From the NCBI GenBank assembly GCA_905250115.1, contig CAJNOI010000053.1, positions 153,947 to 217,946 on the forward strand: a stretch of 64,000 nucleotides of DNA, given 5' to 3'. Below the pieces are notes generated by a model. It was given only the letters and a program-made list of their open reading frames with translations, was not told the origin of the DNA and did not search any database. Position 1 is the stretch's first letter. Each line of letters starts with the position of its first letter. This DNA comes from Adineta steineri (Eukaryota; Rotifera; Eurotatoria; Adinetida; Adinetidae). The position numbers were made by a program, and so were the translations under genes. This document shows positions 20,906-32,081 of the stretch, piece after piece.

Positions 20906-23900
20906 TTATAATTCATCACGAAATGAATAACGTGATCGACTTGGACTTAAATGAATAAATACAGATTCAGGTGGAGATGATACATGATTAACTTCTAAAA
21001 ATTTATTCGCATTTTTACCGGATATATCATTATTTATTGAAGATAAATCTTTACTTTTATCTGATTCGACATTTTTTGATTTGGAATCAACACTCTTCTA
21101 AATAAATAAATTATTTAATAATATTTAAAATCATCAAAATATCTCATCATAAATAAATTCTCTAAAAACTTCTTATAAGACTAAAACTGAGGTACTATGG
21201 AATTAGGACAGTTGCTCGCAGAAACATTTTTTTGCAAATTTTGATGTTAATGTGAGTGTACACGTGAATGGAGAGAAACAATACACTCACACTGAGTTAT
21301 CCTCATTCACATTTAGCCTCGAGAACAAGTGTCTACTTCCTATTGAAATCCTCCTGATTCATTCGTTATTATTTTAAATATTTTCATTAAATTCTTGTTA
21401 GTTTTACTCAAGGGGTATACAACATAGACTTCATGCACGAAGTCTCATGAAATCTTTAAAGTCTGTAGAAGTCTCTAGAAGTCTTATGAAGTCTTTTAGA
21501 ATTTCTATGAATGCATGTATTTCACGAGGAGATCAGAGAAAACGTCGTATTTCCACCAAGGGGTATACAACAGAGACTTCATGCATGAAGTCTCATGAAG
21601 TCTCATGAAGTCTCGCGAAGTCTTATGAAATCTTGTGAAGTCTCTTGAAGTCTATGAAGTCTCTTGAAATCTGTGAAGTCCATTGAAGTCTCTTGAAGCC
21701 TTGTGAAGCCTTGTGAAGTCTCCTGAAGTCTTTCGAAGTCCGCTGTTATCCCCTTGGTTTTACTCTTAAAATGTAAACAAAATTACTTGAACTGCTTTTG
21801 GTGGTTGATGAAAATCTTTATGAAGTTTTTCTGAATGAAGATCTTTAACAAATTGTAATAATTTACCATCAACTCTAAATAAATTAATTTTTGGAATAAA
21901 ATTAAGAAGAAAAAAAAGAAACTCTTACGAAATTAAATTAATATCTGGAAAAAGAAACATATGTTTAAAACTATCAATAACTAATAATGGTAAATCCGTT
22001 AATTTTTTTCCTAAATGTTGTAACGGATGAGAAAATTTTGCTCCATCTGCATGTAAACAATTAATACCCGCTAAAATAAAATAAAAATATTTCAATTCTT
22101 TTTTTAAGAAGAATTTATGAATATATTACATCGTTCATGCATTAATTGTTTGGCAACTTCTCGTTGAAATAATGCAACTGATTGATGATCATCAACATGA
22201 TGAAATAAAATAAGAAATGGTAAACCTTCGTCTGTTAATTCTTCGGCATTTTCAAATGTTATTTCTCGAACTAATGGAATACATTTTTCATGTGACCATG
22301 CATAAAATGATGCTTGATTATTTATTAATCCCGTATAATATTGATCACTTTCATTTGATGACTAAATTTAGATTTTTTATTTTATTTTATTAAAATTATT
22401 TTCTTTTACTTGAGATGAACGATAATAAACAATATCATCTGTTGGACGTTCATTTTTAAATTCATCTCTATTCAAATAAAAAAAAACAATAATTATTTAT
22501 TTAATTATCAATATATTTTACTTTGATTTAGATCAAAGATTTTCTATTAGTATGCAAGAAAAATTCTATTGAATAACTGATATTGTCATTGATACGTCAC
22601 TGTATGTCTATATCTCTGATTATTCCAGGTGTGTTTTTCTCTTTTAGATCATAAATCAAGATGTGACAGTTATGTTGTTTAAATAAGAATAGAATTTATT
22701 CAATATTAATAAAGGCACAAAAACATCGAAATTTTGTTTTATTATTCTCAGAAAATTTAATCAATTTTTTTATATTGATTTATTAAGAACAATATTTGAT
22801 TATAATTAACATATCGTCAATCGATAACTATCAAAAAGTCTGTATTCATCTGTCAAATTTTATTTTACAAAAATTGTCTTGTCTTACAACCACTGTTGAG
22901 TCCGAAATGATTTTGACAAAAATTTAAATTTATCAGAAATTGTAAAAATTTAAAATGTTTATAAACCGGGTCGAAGTTGGTAATTTGACAAGTCTAGAAA
23001 TTCAAAGCTGTCTAAATGTCTACTAGAAATTCGTGAGAATAGTGCTCTTAAATTTAGTGAAATAATATTCCACCATGGGGATGTTATATACTCATATTGA
23101 CACTTAAAATGATAAAGATAATTTAATCCCTTAGGTTTATTAATCAGTTCAAAATCCTTGAACTGGTCAGATGCTTATACAATATACTCGAATTTATTTA
23201 TCCAATATTCGTTTATAATCGAGTTAGATTTATAAATCAGGCAGGTATTTATAAATCGGTCAAATATTTATAAATCAGCTGAATTTATAAATCAAATCGG
23301 TATTTATAAATCTTTCAAGCGTTTATAAATCAAAAACAGATTTATAAATATTTTAAATTTTCAGTTGAAAAATTTATGATTTATAAATAGCCTACTTTCG
23401 GACTCAACAGTGCTTACAACTAATGTGATTATAAATTAGATTAACTGCTGATTAATCTTTTAAATAGAGGAGATCTTATTTGTAGATAATTTTTCTTAAT
23501 AATTAAATCTATATTTACTTATTAATTGATCCAGCAAAATGACAATCTTCTCTGAGAAGACTTGCTACTTTGGAAAAGATTTGATAATTTTCCGCTGTGT
23601 CACTATCAAAATGTCCAATAACATAATGTTTTTTTTTATCTAATGTTAATAAATCATTTGGTGTTGATAATTTAATCATTGATGATTCAACTTGTTGACG
23701 AATAAATTCAAATAAAGGTTCAACTTGTCTAAAAAAAAACAATTTAAAATTTATTTTAAATAAAAAAAAAAAAAAATCTCACCTTGCACCACGATATTCT
23801 CGTTTTGTCATAATTCCATGTCGATAAAATTTTAATGTTGGATATTTATTAACATGATATTTTGTTGATATTGATGCTAACAAAAAAAAAAAGAAATTTA

Positions 23901-24347
23901 TTTTAGGAAAATATTTTATTTGTTTTTACATTGGGAATCACAATCAACTTTTCCAATAACAACAAGTCCTTGTTGCTTAAAATATTAATAAGAAAATATT
24001 TTATTTTTTGAAAATAAAACTTTCAATAACACACCGGATATTGTTTAGTAACTTTATCAGCAAATTGATCATAAATAGGATTAAGCATTTGACTAAATCG
24101 ACACCAATTTGCATAAAAATTAATAAAAACAAGTTCATTCGAAGCTAAAATTTATTTTATTATTAAAATAAATATTTTGAAATTATTCTTACAAAGTATT
24201 GAATCAATATTACTACTTGTAATTTGTATTGCACCACTCCAAACATAACAAACCTATTTAATTTTTAGAATTTAGAATAAAAAAATCTTTTTTTCCGATT
24301 ATTAAACTTACAAAACTAAGAAATAAATTTAATTTAAATAGATACAT
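20906..24347 (-). CDS. ERP44: ERp44-like endoplasmic reticulum thioredoxin protein
   Basis: ERp44 retrieves client proteins such as Ero1 and unassembled secretory oligomers from the early Golgi to the ER through mixed disulfides and a C-terminal retrieval signal. The first exons encode a signal peptide (MYLFKLNLFLSF then VCYVWSGA). The thioredoxin a-domain has LVFINFYANWCRFSQML, containing the single-cysteine CRFS active site typical of ERp44 rather than CXXC. VDCDSQ and KYPTLKFYRHG follow. Later exons cover the b and b' domains (DEGLPFLILFHHVDD, GKKLTDLPLLVIDSFKHMF). The protein ends in YSFRDEL, an RDEL retrieval signal at the natural stop (20906-20908). Two introns are expanded by hAT-type elements at 21409-21756 and 22891-23412; the rest are about 50-70 bp. 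Confidence 0.92.
21409..21756. mobile_element. hAT-type MITE filled with GAAGTCTCAT-like tandem units
   Basis: A perfect 8-bp duplication, GTTTTACT, lies at 21401-21408 and 21757-21764. The ends are CAAGGGGTATACAACA and, reverse-complemented, CAAGGGGATAACAGC. The interior is a degenerate array of about 10-bp units of type TGAAGTCTCA, and the left-end sequence recurs internally at about 21559. It lies in an ERp44 intron. The tandem interior is unusual for a MITE. Confidence 0.85.
22891..23412. mobile_element. hAT-type MITE with TTTATAAATC repeats
   Basis: A perfect 8-bp duplication, CTTACAAC, lies at 22883-22890 and 23413-23420. The ends are CACTGTTGAGTCCGAAATG and, reverse-complemented, CACTGTTGAGTCCGAAAGT. 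The right half (about 23210-23390) is an array of ATTTATAAATC-containing units about 20 bp apart. The element occupies the largest ERp44 intron and has no open frame. Confidence 0.88.
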
Positions 24348-24784
24348 TGTTCTTTTGGCTTAATTGAAACTAATCTAGAAAAATAAAATAAAATAAAAAA
24401 TTTATTAAGAAATTATTTAATAAAACCACGTGAGATCACACGCTACATGATTTAACCCAAAATAAACAAAGAAAAACAATTCTACTATTCGTTTATTTAA
24501 CCAATCGATATCGTCCAACAATTGAATTTTTTTTATTTCAATTATGAAATTATTTTTATTTCTATTAACTAATTTTTTATTGAAAAAAAATTTTTTAAAA
24601 AAAAAATAAAATCAAAGTGCATAAATGTGTTGAATATTTTGTTAGAGGATAAATAGATTTTTCCCATGAAAGAAATCGTTAAATCATCATTTAGCTATCA
24701 TGAGTGCCGAAAAGTAATATTTTGATTTATTATTAATAAAAGAAAAGATTTTTTTTGTAAATTAAAATTAGTATAATCCATTCA
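24348..24784. promoter_or_regulatory. Divergent intergenic region between ERp44 and CCDC6
   Basis: The two genes start on opposite strands about 440 bp apart. The region is AT-rich with long A and T runs and an ATCGATATCG-like element near 24505. It should hold both promoters and 5' UTRs. No specific factor sites can be named. Confidence 0.45.
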
Positions 24785-26419
24785 ATGCAAACCGATAGTG
24801 AATGTGAAAGTGATGTTTCATCAATAGCTGATTCATCAGTAACAAATCCAAATCAATTAATAGTTAATCGTGAACATTTATTAAAACGTGTTGATTCTTT
24901 ATCACAAGAAAATCGTGTTCTTAAAGTTGAACTTGAAACATACAAATTACGTTTAAAAGCTTCACAACAAGAAATCAAACAATTAAAACAGTTTGTTTAT
25001 TTCAAATACATATATATATTATTTCTAATCTTTTTTTCTTCTAAATTAAAGTGCAAGTGTTCATATGCAAGCTAAAGCTGAACAAGAAGAAGAATTTATT
25101 TCAAATACACTTTTAAAAAAAATTCAAGAATTAAAAAAAGAAAAAGAAACTTTAGCAAATAATTATGAACGTGAAGAAGAATTTTTAACAAATGATTTAT
25201 CAAGAAAATTACAACAATTAAGAGAAGAAAAACAAACTTTAGAACAATCATTAGAACAAGAACAAGCATCACAAATTAATAAATTATTAAAAAGAATTAA
25301 ACGTTTAGAAGCTGAAACGATTAATAAACAAACTACTCTAGTATTCATTCACTTTTTCTTTAGTTTTTAATTCTAATTTATTTTATTTAGGAACAATTAA
25401 AAAGAGAAAAAATTGAATTAGAAAATACTTTAGAAAAAGAACAAGAATCATTAGTTAATCGATTATGGAAAAGAATGGAAAAATTAGAAACAGATAAAAG
25501 ATTACTTCAACAAAAACTTGAACAACCTGATCAAACAATTAATTCAACAAATACTGTAAGAATTTTATTCAATATTTAATTATGAAACAATCAGAAAAAA
25601 AATCGATGTGGGAATTAATATCAAACGTTTTAGAATGTTTAAAATATTTTTTATCTCACACATATTTTCATGCGTGAAAACGATAAACATTCTAAGCCTC
25701 TTTTTTAAGAAGATATATTGAGAAAAACTTATCCAAAAGTTATCAAAGTTTCTTTTCTTGATTAACTTTTTTAAAGCTAATAATTAATTTGTAGGATTGT
25801 CATCCATCATCATCAGTTGATTCAACAATTGTAAATACAAATCCAGTATCAATAATATCAACCGATGATATGTCATCTCGTTCAAATTCAGTTATATCAG
25901 CAAATATAACAAATCGTCTTTCATTACCAAATGTTGATCATATTCAACAATTAAAACGTGAAGTTGATAAACTTAAAAGAGAATTAAGTCATACACAAGA
26001 ATCACATCGACAAAAAATGGAACAATTCGTACGAGAAGAACAAGATATTAGAAATGAAAATTTACGTTTACAACGAAAATTACAACTTGAAGTTTGTTTA
26101 TTATTTTTTTCTAATAAAAAAAAACAATTGTTTTAAATAAAAGGTTGATCGTCGTGAACAACTCTGTCGACAATTAAGTGAAAGTGAATCATCACTTGAA
26201 ATGGATGAAGAACGTGCATTAAATGAACGAATGAAAGCTTTTCCTAAACAACAAAGAACTAGTTCATCATCTCAACAACATTTACAACGTTCAAGAACAG
26301 TTTCAAGTCCATCATCAAATCAGAATTTAAATCTTGAACAAAACTCATCAACAACAAATGATTTTCAAAGACCACGACCTCCATCAACTAGTTTAGATAA
26401 TCCTAATCAAATGGAATAG
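24785..26419 (+). CDS. CCDC6: CCDC6 homologue
   Basis: CCDC6 is a long coiled-coil protein; the human gene is a frequent RET fusion partner and its product is tied to DNA-damage signalling. Five exons (24785-24990, 25052-25340, 25391-25555, 25795-26091, 26144-26419) join in frame to 410 residues. The coiled coil has the family's repeated blocks: [57 protein letters not shown] and [11 protein letters not shown]. The final conserved block [19 protein letters not shown] is followed by a Ser/Pro/Gln-rich tail ([10 protein letters not shown]) as in vertebrate CCDC6. It lies head to head with ERp44; only about 440 bp separate the two start codons, so a shared divergent promoter is likely. Confidence 0.93.
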
Positions 26420-28858
26420 ATTCATCTATTCAATTTCAAAGACGAGCCTTCTTTCTTCTTTCTTCTCTTTTTTATTGTATATATTTCTTAACATAACTAT
26501 TTCTTTTGCTCTTACGGTGATACTAATGATAAAAAAAAACAAGAGAAACCAAGCAAAAGTAAATTATTTATTTCTATTTAATCGATTTTTACATAGATTC
26601 TCACGTTTGAAAAAAAAAATAATAATTCGTTATTTATTATCAGGGACCTTTGGTTTTCTTCTTAAAGAAATAATTCTTAAAATGAAATACTTACCTTTAA
26701 TAGATCTAAAACATCTCCTTTTTTGTTTTGAGTGAATTATTGTTTTTCAAATAATTTTATTAAATATTCATCATGTATCAATTACATTCTTTAATTTAAT
26801 ATATTTTCATCATTCCAATTAATATTAATTCAATAATAATAATAATAAATAAATTGGCAATAGAATTTATATATTATCTATCAACATTTTTATTAGAACA
26901 AGAATTTAATATGAATACTAACAATTATTTCTAGTCAATATTATTAACTCAACTTAATTATAGATATGTTTAATAATCATCTTTCTTTTTTGGTACATCG
27001 ATATTTGTTATTATTAAAAAGTCATTTTTTATTTATAGGATATATAATTATTAAATATATGTTCTTTTTTGTCTTATGAGAAAATAAGGGTGCGGCTAAA
27101 GACAAGATAAACCTATAGTCACACACTCATTTAGTAGAGAGCATCTCAAAACATCTTGTGTAAAACAATCAAGTCTAAACAAAGGAATACTCATTAGATT
27201 TTCTTTAAATCGTTTTTTTTCAAAATGTTTCCAGAATACTATAAATCGTTTTGACGCGGCTTCATAACATATTTGTAGTTCTTCTAAATATTCGTAGAAA
27301 ACTGTAAAACTTATTAGAACATGAAATTGAAGTCTATGCAATATATCTGCTGTTTTAATCTAAAAATCTAAAACTTTCATTCTATTTTCAACGTTATTAT
27401 TAGTTTTATATTGGAAAAAGCATTTCATTGATATTTTGTCATATGATTCAAATATTTTAATTTCCTCATCATAATCATATATGAGTTGAGTGGGAAAAGA
27501 AGAAAAAATAAAATATACTTAAAATCAAAAATCAGTAGAATTTTTCATGATAAAGATAAACACGATTTTTACAAATGGTTTTAGTATTCCTAGTGGATCC
27601 AATATTTTTCCAATAACTTCTTTTTTTTCTCTTATAATATAACTTTGTACCAATGCTTCATCCTATCAACATCATCATTTCACACCTAAAAGTTGAAAAA
27701 AAAATGTATATATTACAAAGAGACTGAATATACACATTGTACAGATGGTAATGTTACGGTATGTGAGTAGTGACACATTCATCATCTACACTCGTATGTA
27801 AAATTATAATTGCGCGATCAAAAGTCTATATAAGTTTCGTTACATTCATTCAAAGTCGGATGTAAGTATACGTCTCTCCTCTCGAAGGAATTAATAAGTA
27901 TTGATATTAATGATAAAAATGATTCATAGTTTTAGCCAGATAATAATGAATAAAAGTAATCATTATAAGACATATGTCTTCCTTATCCTTGAATCAGATG
28001 ACAGTGATATTATTTATTATTAATGTATATTTTTGAGTAGTTCTAATCTCTTCTTGTTGTATACGTACTTTGAAATGACATGCTTGATTTGTCCTTCTGA
28101 TTCACATTTTTCTCATATATATTCTTAATGTGGGTGTCTCTCTTCTATATGACGTAAGTTAACTCATGCTTTCTTTTGAATTTGTCCTTCGACCTTATAT
28201 TTTTCTGTTATTTTGTTTACTATCATTCTTCATATTATATAACCAACGAGGAATAACACACTGAAGGTACAGTCATTAATATTCCAAGTACATCTATCTA
28301 CATACGAAATCTTTAGTCTCATCTATTAGATAAGAAATCATGATAATATTCTTTGTTTTATTTGATTGTTTAAAAGTTAAATTACTCAATATTTAATTTT
28401 ATTTTCTAAAAAATTTTCCCAATTACTTTGTATCTGATCTATTCATTTGATAGTTATGAATCAATATATTTAAAAAACAAGAAAGACTATTTTAATAACG
28501 AATAATTTAATAAATTTTCTAAAAATATTTATTATATAACATAGAAATGCATAAGATTTACTCAAGCGAAAAACAGGAAGTAGACAAAAAAAAATTTCTC
28601 CTCGATAACTATCACTGTAAACATGCTTATATTTTTATCAATTTCCTTCTATAAATATAGGAGGAAAAAAGAAATACATTATAATATCATTTACCTTTAT
28701 CAATAATGTGGTGTATATTCTAATTTGATTCAATTTTTCTTGGTGAGTAAGAAAAAAAAATCAATCTAGTTGTTATTTAATATACTATGTACATTAGTCA
28801 TCGTTAGTGACATATGTCCTTTCACTAGTTTTCAATTATTTATTAGACAAAATAAGAA
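26420..28858. other. Intergenic region with a possible retroelement fragment
   Basis: Most of this 2.4 kb is AT-rich and carries no recognisable gene. On the minus strand at about 27580-27665 a short stretch reads KKEVIGKILDPLGILKP, which resembles the DPLG motif region of BEL/Pao polyproteins. A further open minus-strand stretch lies at 27096-27341 without clear similarity. If real, these are remnants only. The last part should contain the promoter of the tyrosine kinase gene. Confidence 0.3.
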
Positions 28859-30784
28859 ATGGGTGGAAAAACATCGAAATATCAAAATGAATATATATCT
28901 ACACAACAAAGAAATCCTTATGAAAATGTTACTCGTGCTTATGCCAAATGGGATCGTTATTCTGGTCTTATGAGTGATGATACATCTTGTTTTGCTACAC
29001 ATGAAATTGAAAATTTTAAAAAACATCAAAAAATCTCACAAAATTCTTCTGATCAACAACGAAAAGTGAATTCATCAAATGAAAAATCAATAATAAAAAA
29101 AACTGGTCAATATGATAAAAATCTTTCCAAACAAAGTCAATCGATTGAACAAATAATATTTTCAAAAAATAGAATTACAGCTCAACAATTAATCAAAGAT
29201 CAATCACAACGTCGACAAAAATATAAATCAACAACTTTATTATCATCAAATGATTTATTACAGAATTCAACGGAGAAAAAAGCTTCATCAACAACTAATA
29301 TTAATCAAACAAAACAAATACCAAATGATTTTCAACTTCTCTTAATTCATTCATTAGATTTACAAGTAATTTTCACATATCTTTTTCTTTTAAAATAGAA
29401 ATTAATCTTTAAAGAACTGTTTAAATAGAAATTTATTTTTACTAGATAATTATCGAATGTTCTAGAACGTTTACACACATATCATTTTCTAAAATATTTC
29501 ATCATGAAACAGCGAGAAAAATATTAGATTATCATCAATGGCGGATCTAGGATTTTGGAAGAGGGGGGGGGCGATTTTTTTTGAGCATGGAGGGCGATAC
29601 CTGGGGAGGAGGGCGATTTTGGTTAAAAGCTATTTTTTGAATCCAACCGAAGTAGTGTGAACCTATTTTTTCGTTCATTTTTGCTGCAAAAAATCAAAAA
29701 AAATTCGGAAGGGGGGCGGGCGATCGCCCCCATCGCGCCCCCCCCCCTAAATCCGCCACTGATTATCATTCATAGTTGATGAATATTAAAATAAATGTAA
29801 ATTCTTATTTTATTTTTATTTTTAATAAACTAGAATGCTCATGAAATTGGTAAAGGTAATTTTGGTACTGTATATCGTGCATTATACAAAGGTACTCGTG
29901 ATGTTGCATTAAAAACATTAAAATCAGTTCGACACAATTTGAAATCATCAATAGAAGATTATGATGATAATATGTATGAATTACTTTATGAAGCTCATAT
30001 AATGACACAATTACAACATCCGAATCTTTTACGTATTATTGGTGTAACATTTTTTGGAAAAGATAAACAATTAAGTTTAGTTACAGATTTTATGAAAAAT
30101 GGTTCTTTATTAGATTATCTTCGAAAACATCGAGAAATATTTCTTAAATCAAAATCAAAAGATATAACATTGAAATTAAATAGTTTTTCGAAACAAATTT
30201 TTCAAGCAATGTTATATTTAGAAAAACGAAGAATTATTCATCGAGATTTAGCAGCAAGAAATTGTTTAATTGGAGATGAAGATACACTTAAAGTTGGAGA
30301 TTTTGGTTTAACAAAGTATAAAAGTTCTTTTAGTTTTTTTTATTAATTCTATTATTTTAGATTAACTGAAGGTGGTTTATATAAAGGTAATAATCAAACA
30401 ATATGTGCTATACGTTGGTCATCACCTGAAGCTATATTTTATTCGAAATATACATCTCGATCAGATGTTTGGAGTTATGTAAGGAGAATATATTTGAATT
30501 TTTCTAATTTTTATTATTTTTTTAAATAGGGTATCACTCTTTGGGAAATTTATTCATTGGGTGAACGACCATATGGAAGTTTAGATAATAAAACTGTTAA
30601 AAATCTTTTAAAAAATCCATTAGAAAATTTTACTCGTTTTCTTCCACAGTCACGTGAATTTGGTTCAGATGAAGTTTATACTCATCTTATGTTACCTTGT
30701 TTAACATATAATGTTGCATTAAGACCACGTTTTAAAGATTTAGTTCAACGAATTTTAACAATTTTTAATAATAATATTCGATAA
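28859..30784 (+). CDS. Non-receptor tyrosine kinase with N-myristoylation signal, no SH2/SH3 seen
   Basis: Four exons (28859-29365, 29834-30315, 30361-30478, 30530-30784) join in frame to 453 residues. The start MGGKTSKYQ is a good N-myristoylation signal (Gly2, Thr5-Ser6, Lys7), as in Src-family kinases. Residues about 10-168 are Ser/Gln/Lys-rich and look disordered; no SH3 or SH2 motifs are seen. The kinase domain begins at IGKGNFGTVYRA. It continues with VALK, the Glu of YEAHIM, HRDLAARN of the catalytic loop, VGDFGL, an activation-loop Tyr in GGLYKGN, RWSSPEA in place of the usual KW-APEA, and SDVWSYGITLWEIYSLGERP. HRDLAARN marks it as a tyrosine kinase. The subfamily is unclear. Intron 1 holds a hAT-type MITE. 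It presumably signals at the inner plasma membrane. Confidence 0.85.
29536..29761. mobile_element. hAT-type MITE with CARTGGCGGAT ends in the kinase gene
   Basis: A perfect 8-bp duplication, ATTATCAT, lies at 29528-29535 and 29762-29769. The ends CAATGGCGGATCTAGGAT and, reverse-complemented, CAGTGGCGGATTTAGGGG match the very widespread hAT terminus CAGTGGCGGAT. Poly-G and poly-C runs lie just inside each end. The perfect duplication suggests a fairly recent insertion. It lies in intron 1 of the tyrosine kinase. Confidence 0.92.
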
Positions 30785-32081
30785 ATGTTTAAGGGAAGAA
30801 TTGTTATTTTATTTTTGTAAAAAATATCAATCTATAATTCAAATTTGTATATTTTATAATAAAAAAGAAATCATTGTTAGGCATTCTTGTTTATTTTTTT
30901 TTGTTTACAATAGAATTCGTCAAACTGATAAACTGCATACAGGAAGAGTTCCCATTAACTGAAACGTAGAGCCCTGCGGTTCCAAAAATAATGGAAACAA
31001 AAGTCGAATCGAAACCGTTGGAGGTGAAATTTGTCTCATAGATGGAATGCAATACAACAGAAAATTCCGAGAATCATCCCACCCTATGTAATCAAAATCT
31101 TACGAAAATATACTATCTCATTCGAGTGAAACCATTTATTCTTCGAGAAGTTATCAAGAATTACACCAGTTAATAATAAGATTAAAGAATATATTATTGT
31201 GAGTAGATTCTTTAAAAAACATAATAGAAATAAATGATTTCTAACTGAAATTTTGTGAAAAGATTTTAATTAATTTTCATATGAAATTGTTTAGGAAATA
31301 ACTAGATATAGTTATTATTATTATTATTTTTTGTTTTGTATAAAAATAGATTCTATGTAATTGTTTATCAGTTTGATTATTGAGAACAATAAATCTGGAT
31401 GAATAATATCCGAAGATAATATGTCTGGGAAAGAAAAAGATTGTTTTAAGAAACAGAAATGACACATATCAACATTATAGATATGATCTTTTAACATATA
31501 ACCTTATTTTCTATGTTGATACATAATTTCATCTAAGATAAATCAGTGACAATTGTTGACTCAAATGAGACGAAGCAAAGGTCAAAGTTAATGACATTTT
31601 TATTAGAAAAAAAATGTCATTATTAATACTTTATAATAAGAAAATGTTTACTTTTTAAAGAAAAAGATTATTAAATAATATAATATTTGATCGGATTTGA
31701 TATTCTTTATTTATTATAATACCAATATCGACGAAAAAGATTATTTTCTATAAAAATGTACTGAATAATTGGACTATCAAAGTCTTTTTTTTTCTATTTA
31801 TAGCTCAAATCAACAACAATGTATTTTTCCTTTCTGGGAAGAAAAAAAAAGAAAGATTATATGTATATTTTTATATATAGCATTGGTATAATTATTCATA
31901 AATATATATCTTATGGAATGATTAATATTAGCTAAATCTTGATAACTGTTTTTCTTTCGCTACTTTATCTACAAAAACAGTCTTTATAGCAGCTGTTTTT
32001 TTCTTTTTTACATCATTCTATATTATCGATAGATAAAAGCATCTTATACAACAACTTCTTCGTCTCGTCGAATCTACAAAA
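30785..32081. other. Intergenic region with a possible transposon end
   Basis: No exon was recognised. TAGAGCCCTGCGGTTCC at about 30969 resembles the left terminus of the hAT element at 1850-2642 (TAGAGTCCTGCGGG), but no right end was found, so it may be a truncated copy. A short inverted repeat, AATGACATTTTTATTAG...AAATGTCATTATT, lies at 31590-31625. The last 100 bp should be the promoter of the next gene. Confidence 0.4.

Noticed and set aside
21409..21756. CRISPR-like array of GAAGTCT units
   Set aside because: Units are about 10 bp, degenerate and without spacers, and lie between hAT-type ends in a eukaryotic intron.
25163..25348. Minus-strand Ser-rich frame
   Set aside because: Antisense of the CCDC6 coiled-coil exon.
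30969..31100. Full hAT element starting TAGAGCCCTGCGG
   Set aside because: Only one end resembling the 1850-2642 element was found; no partner end or 8-bp duplication.
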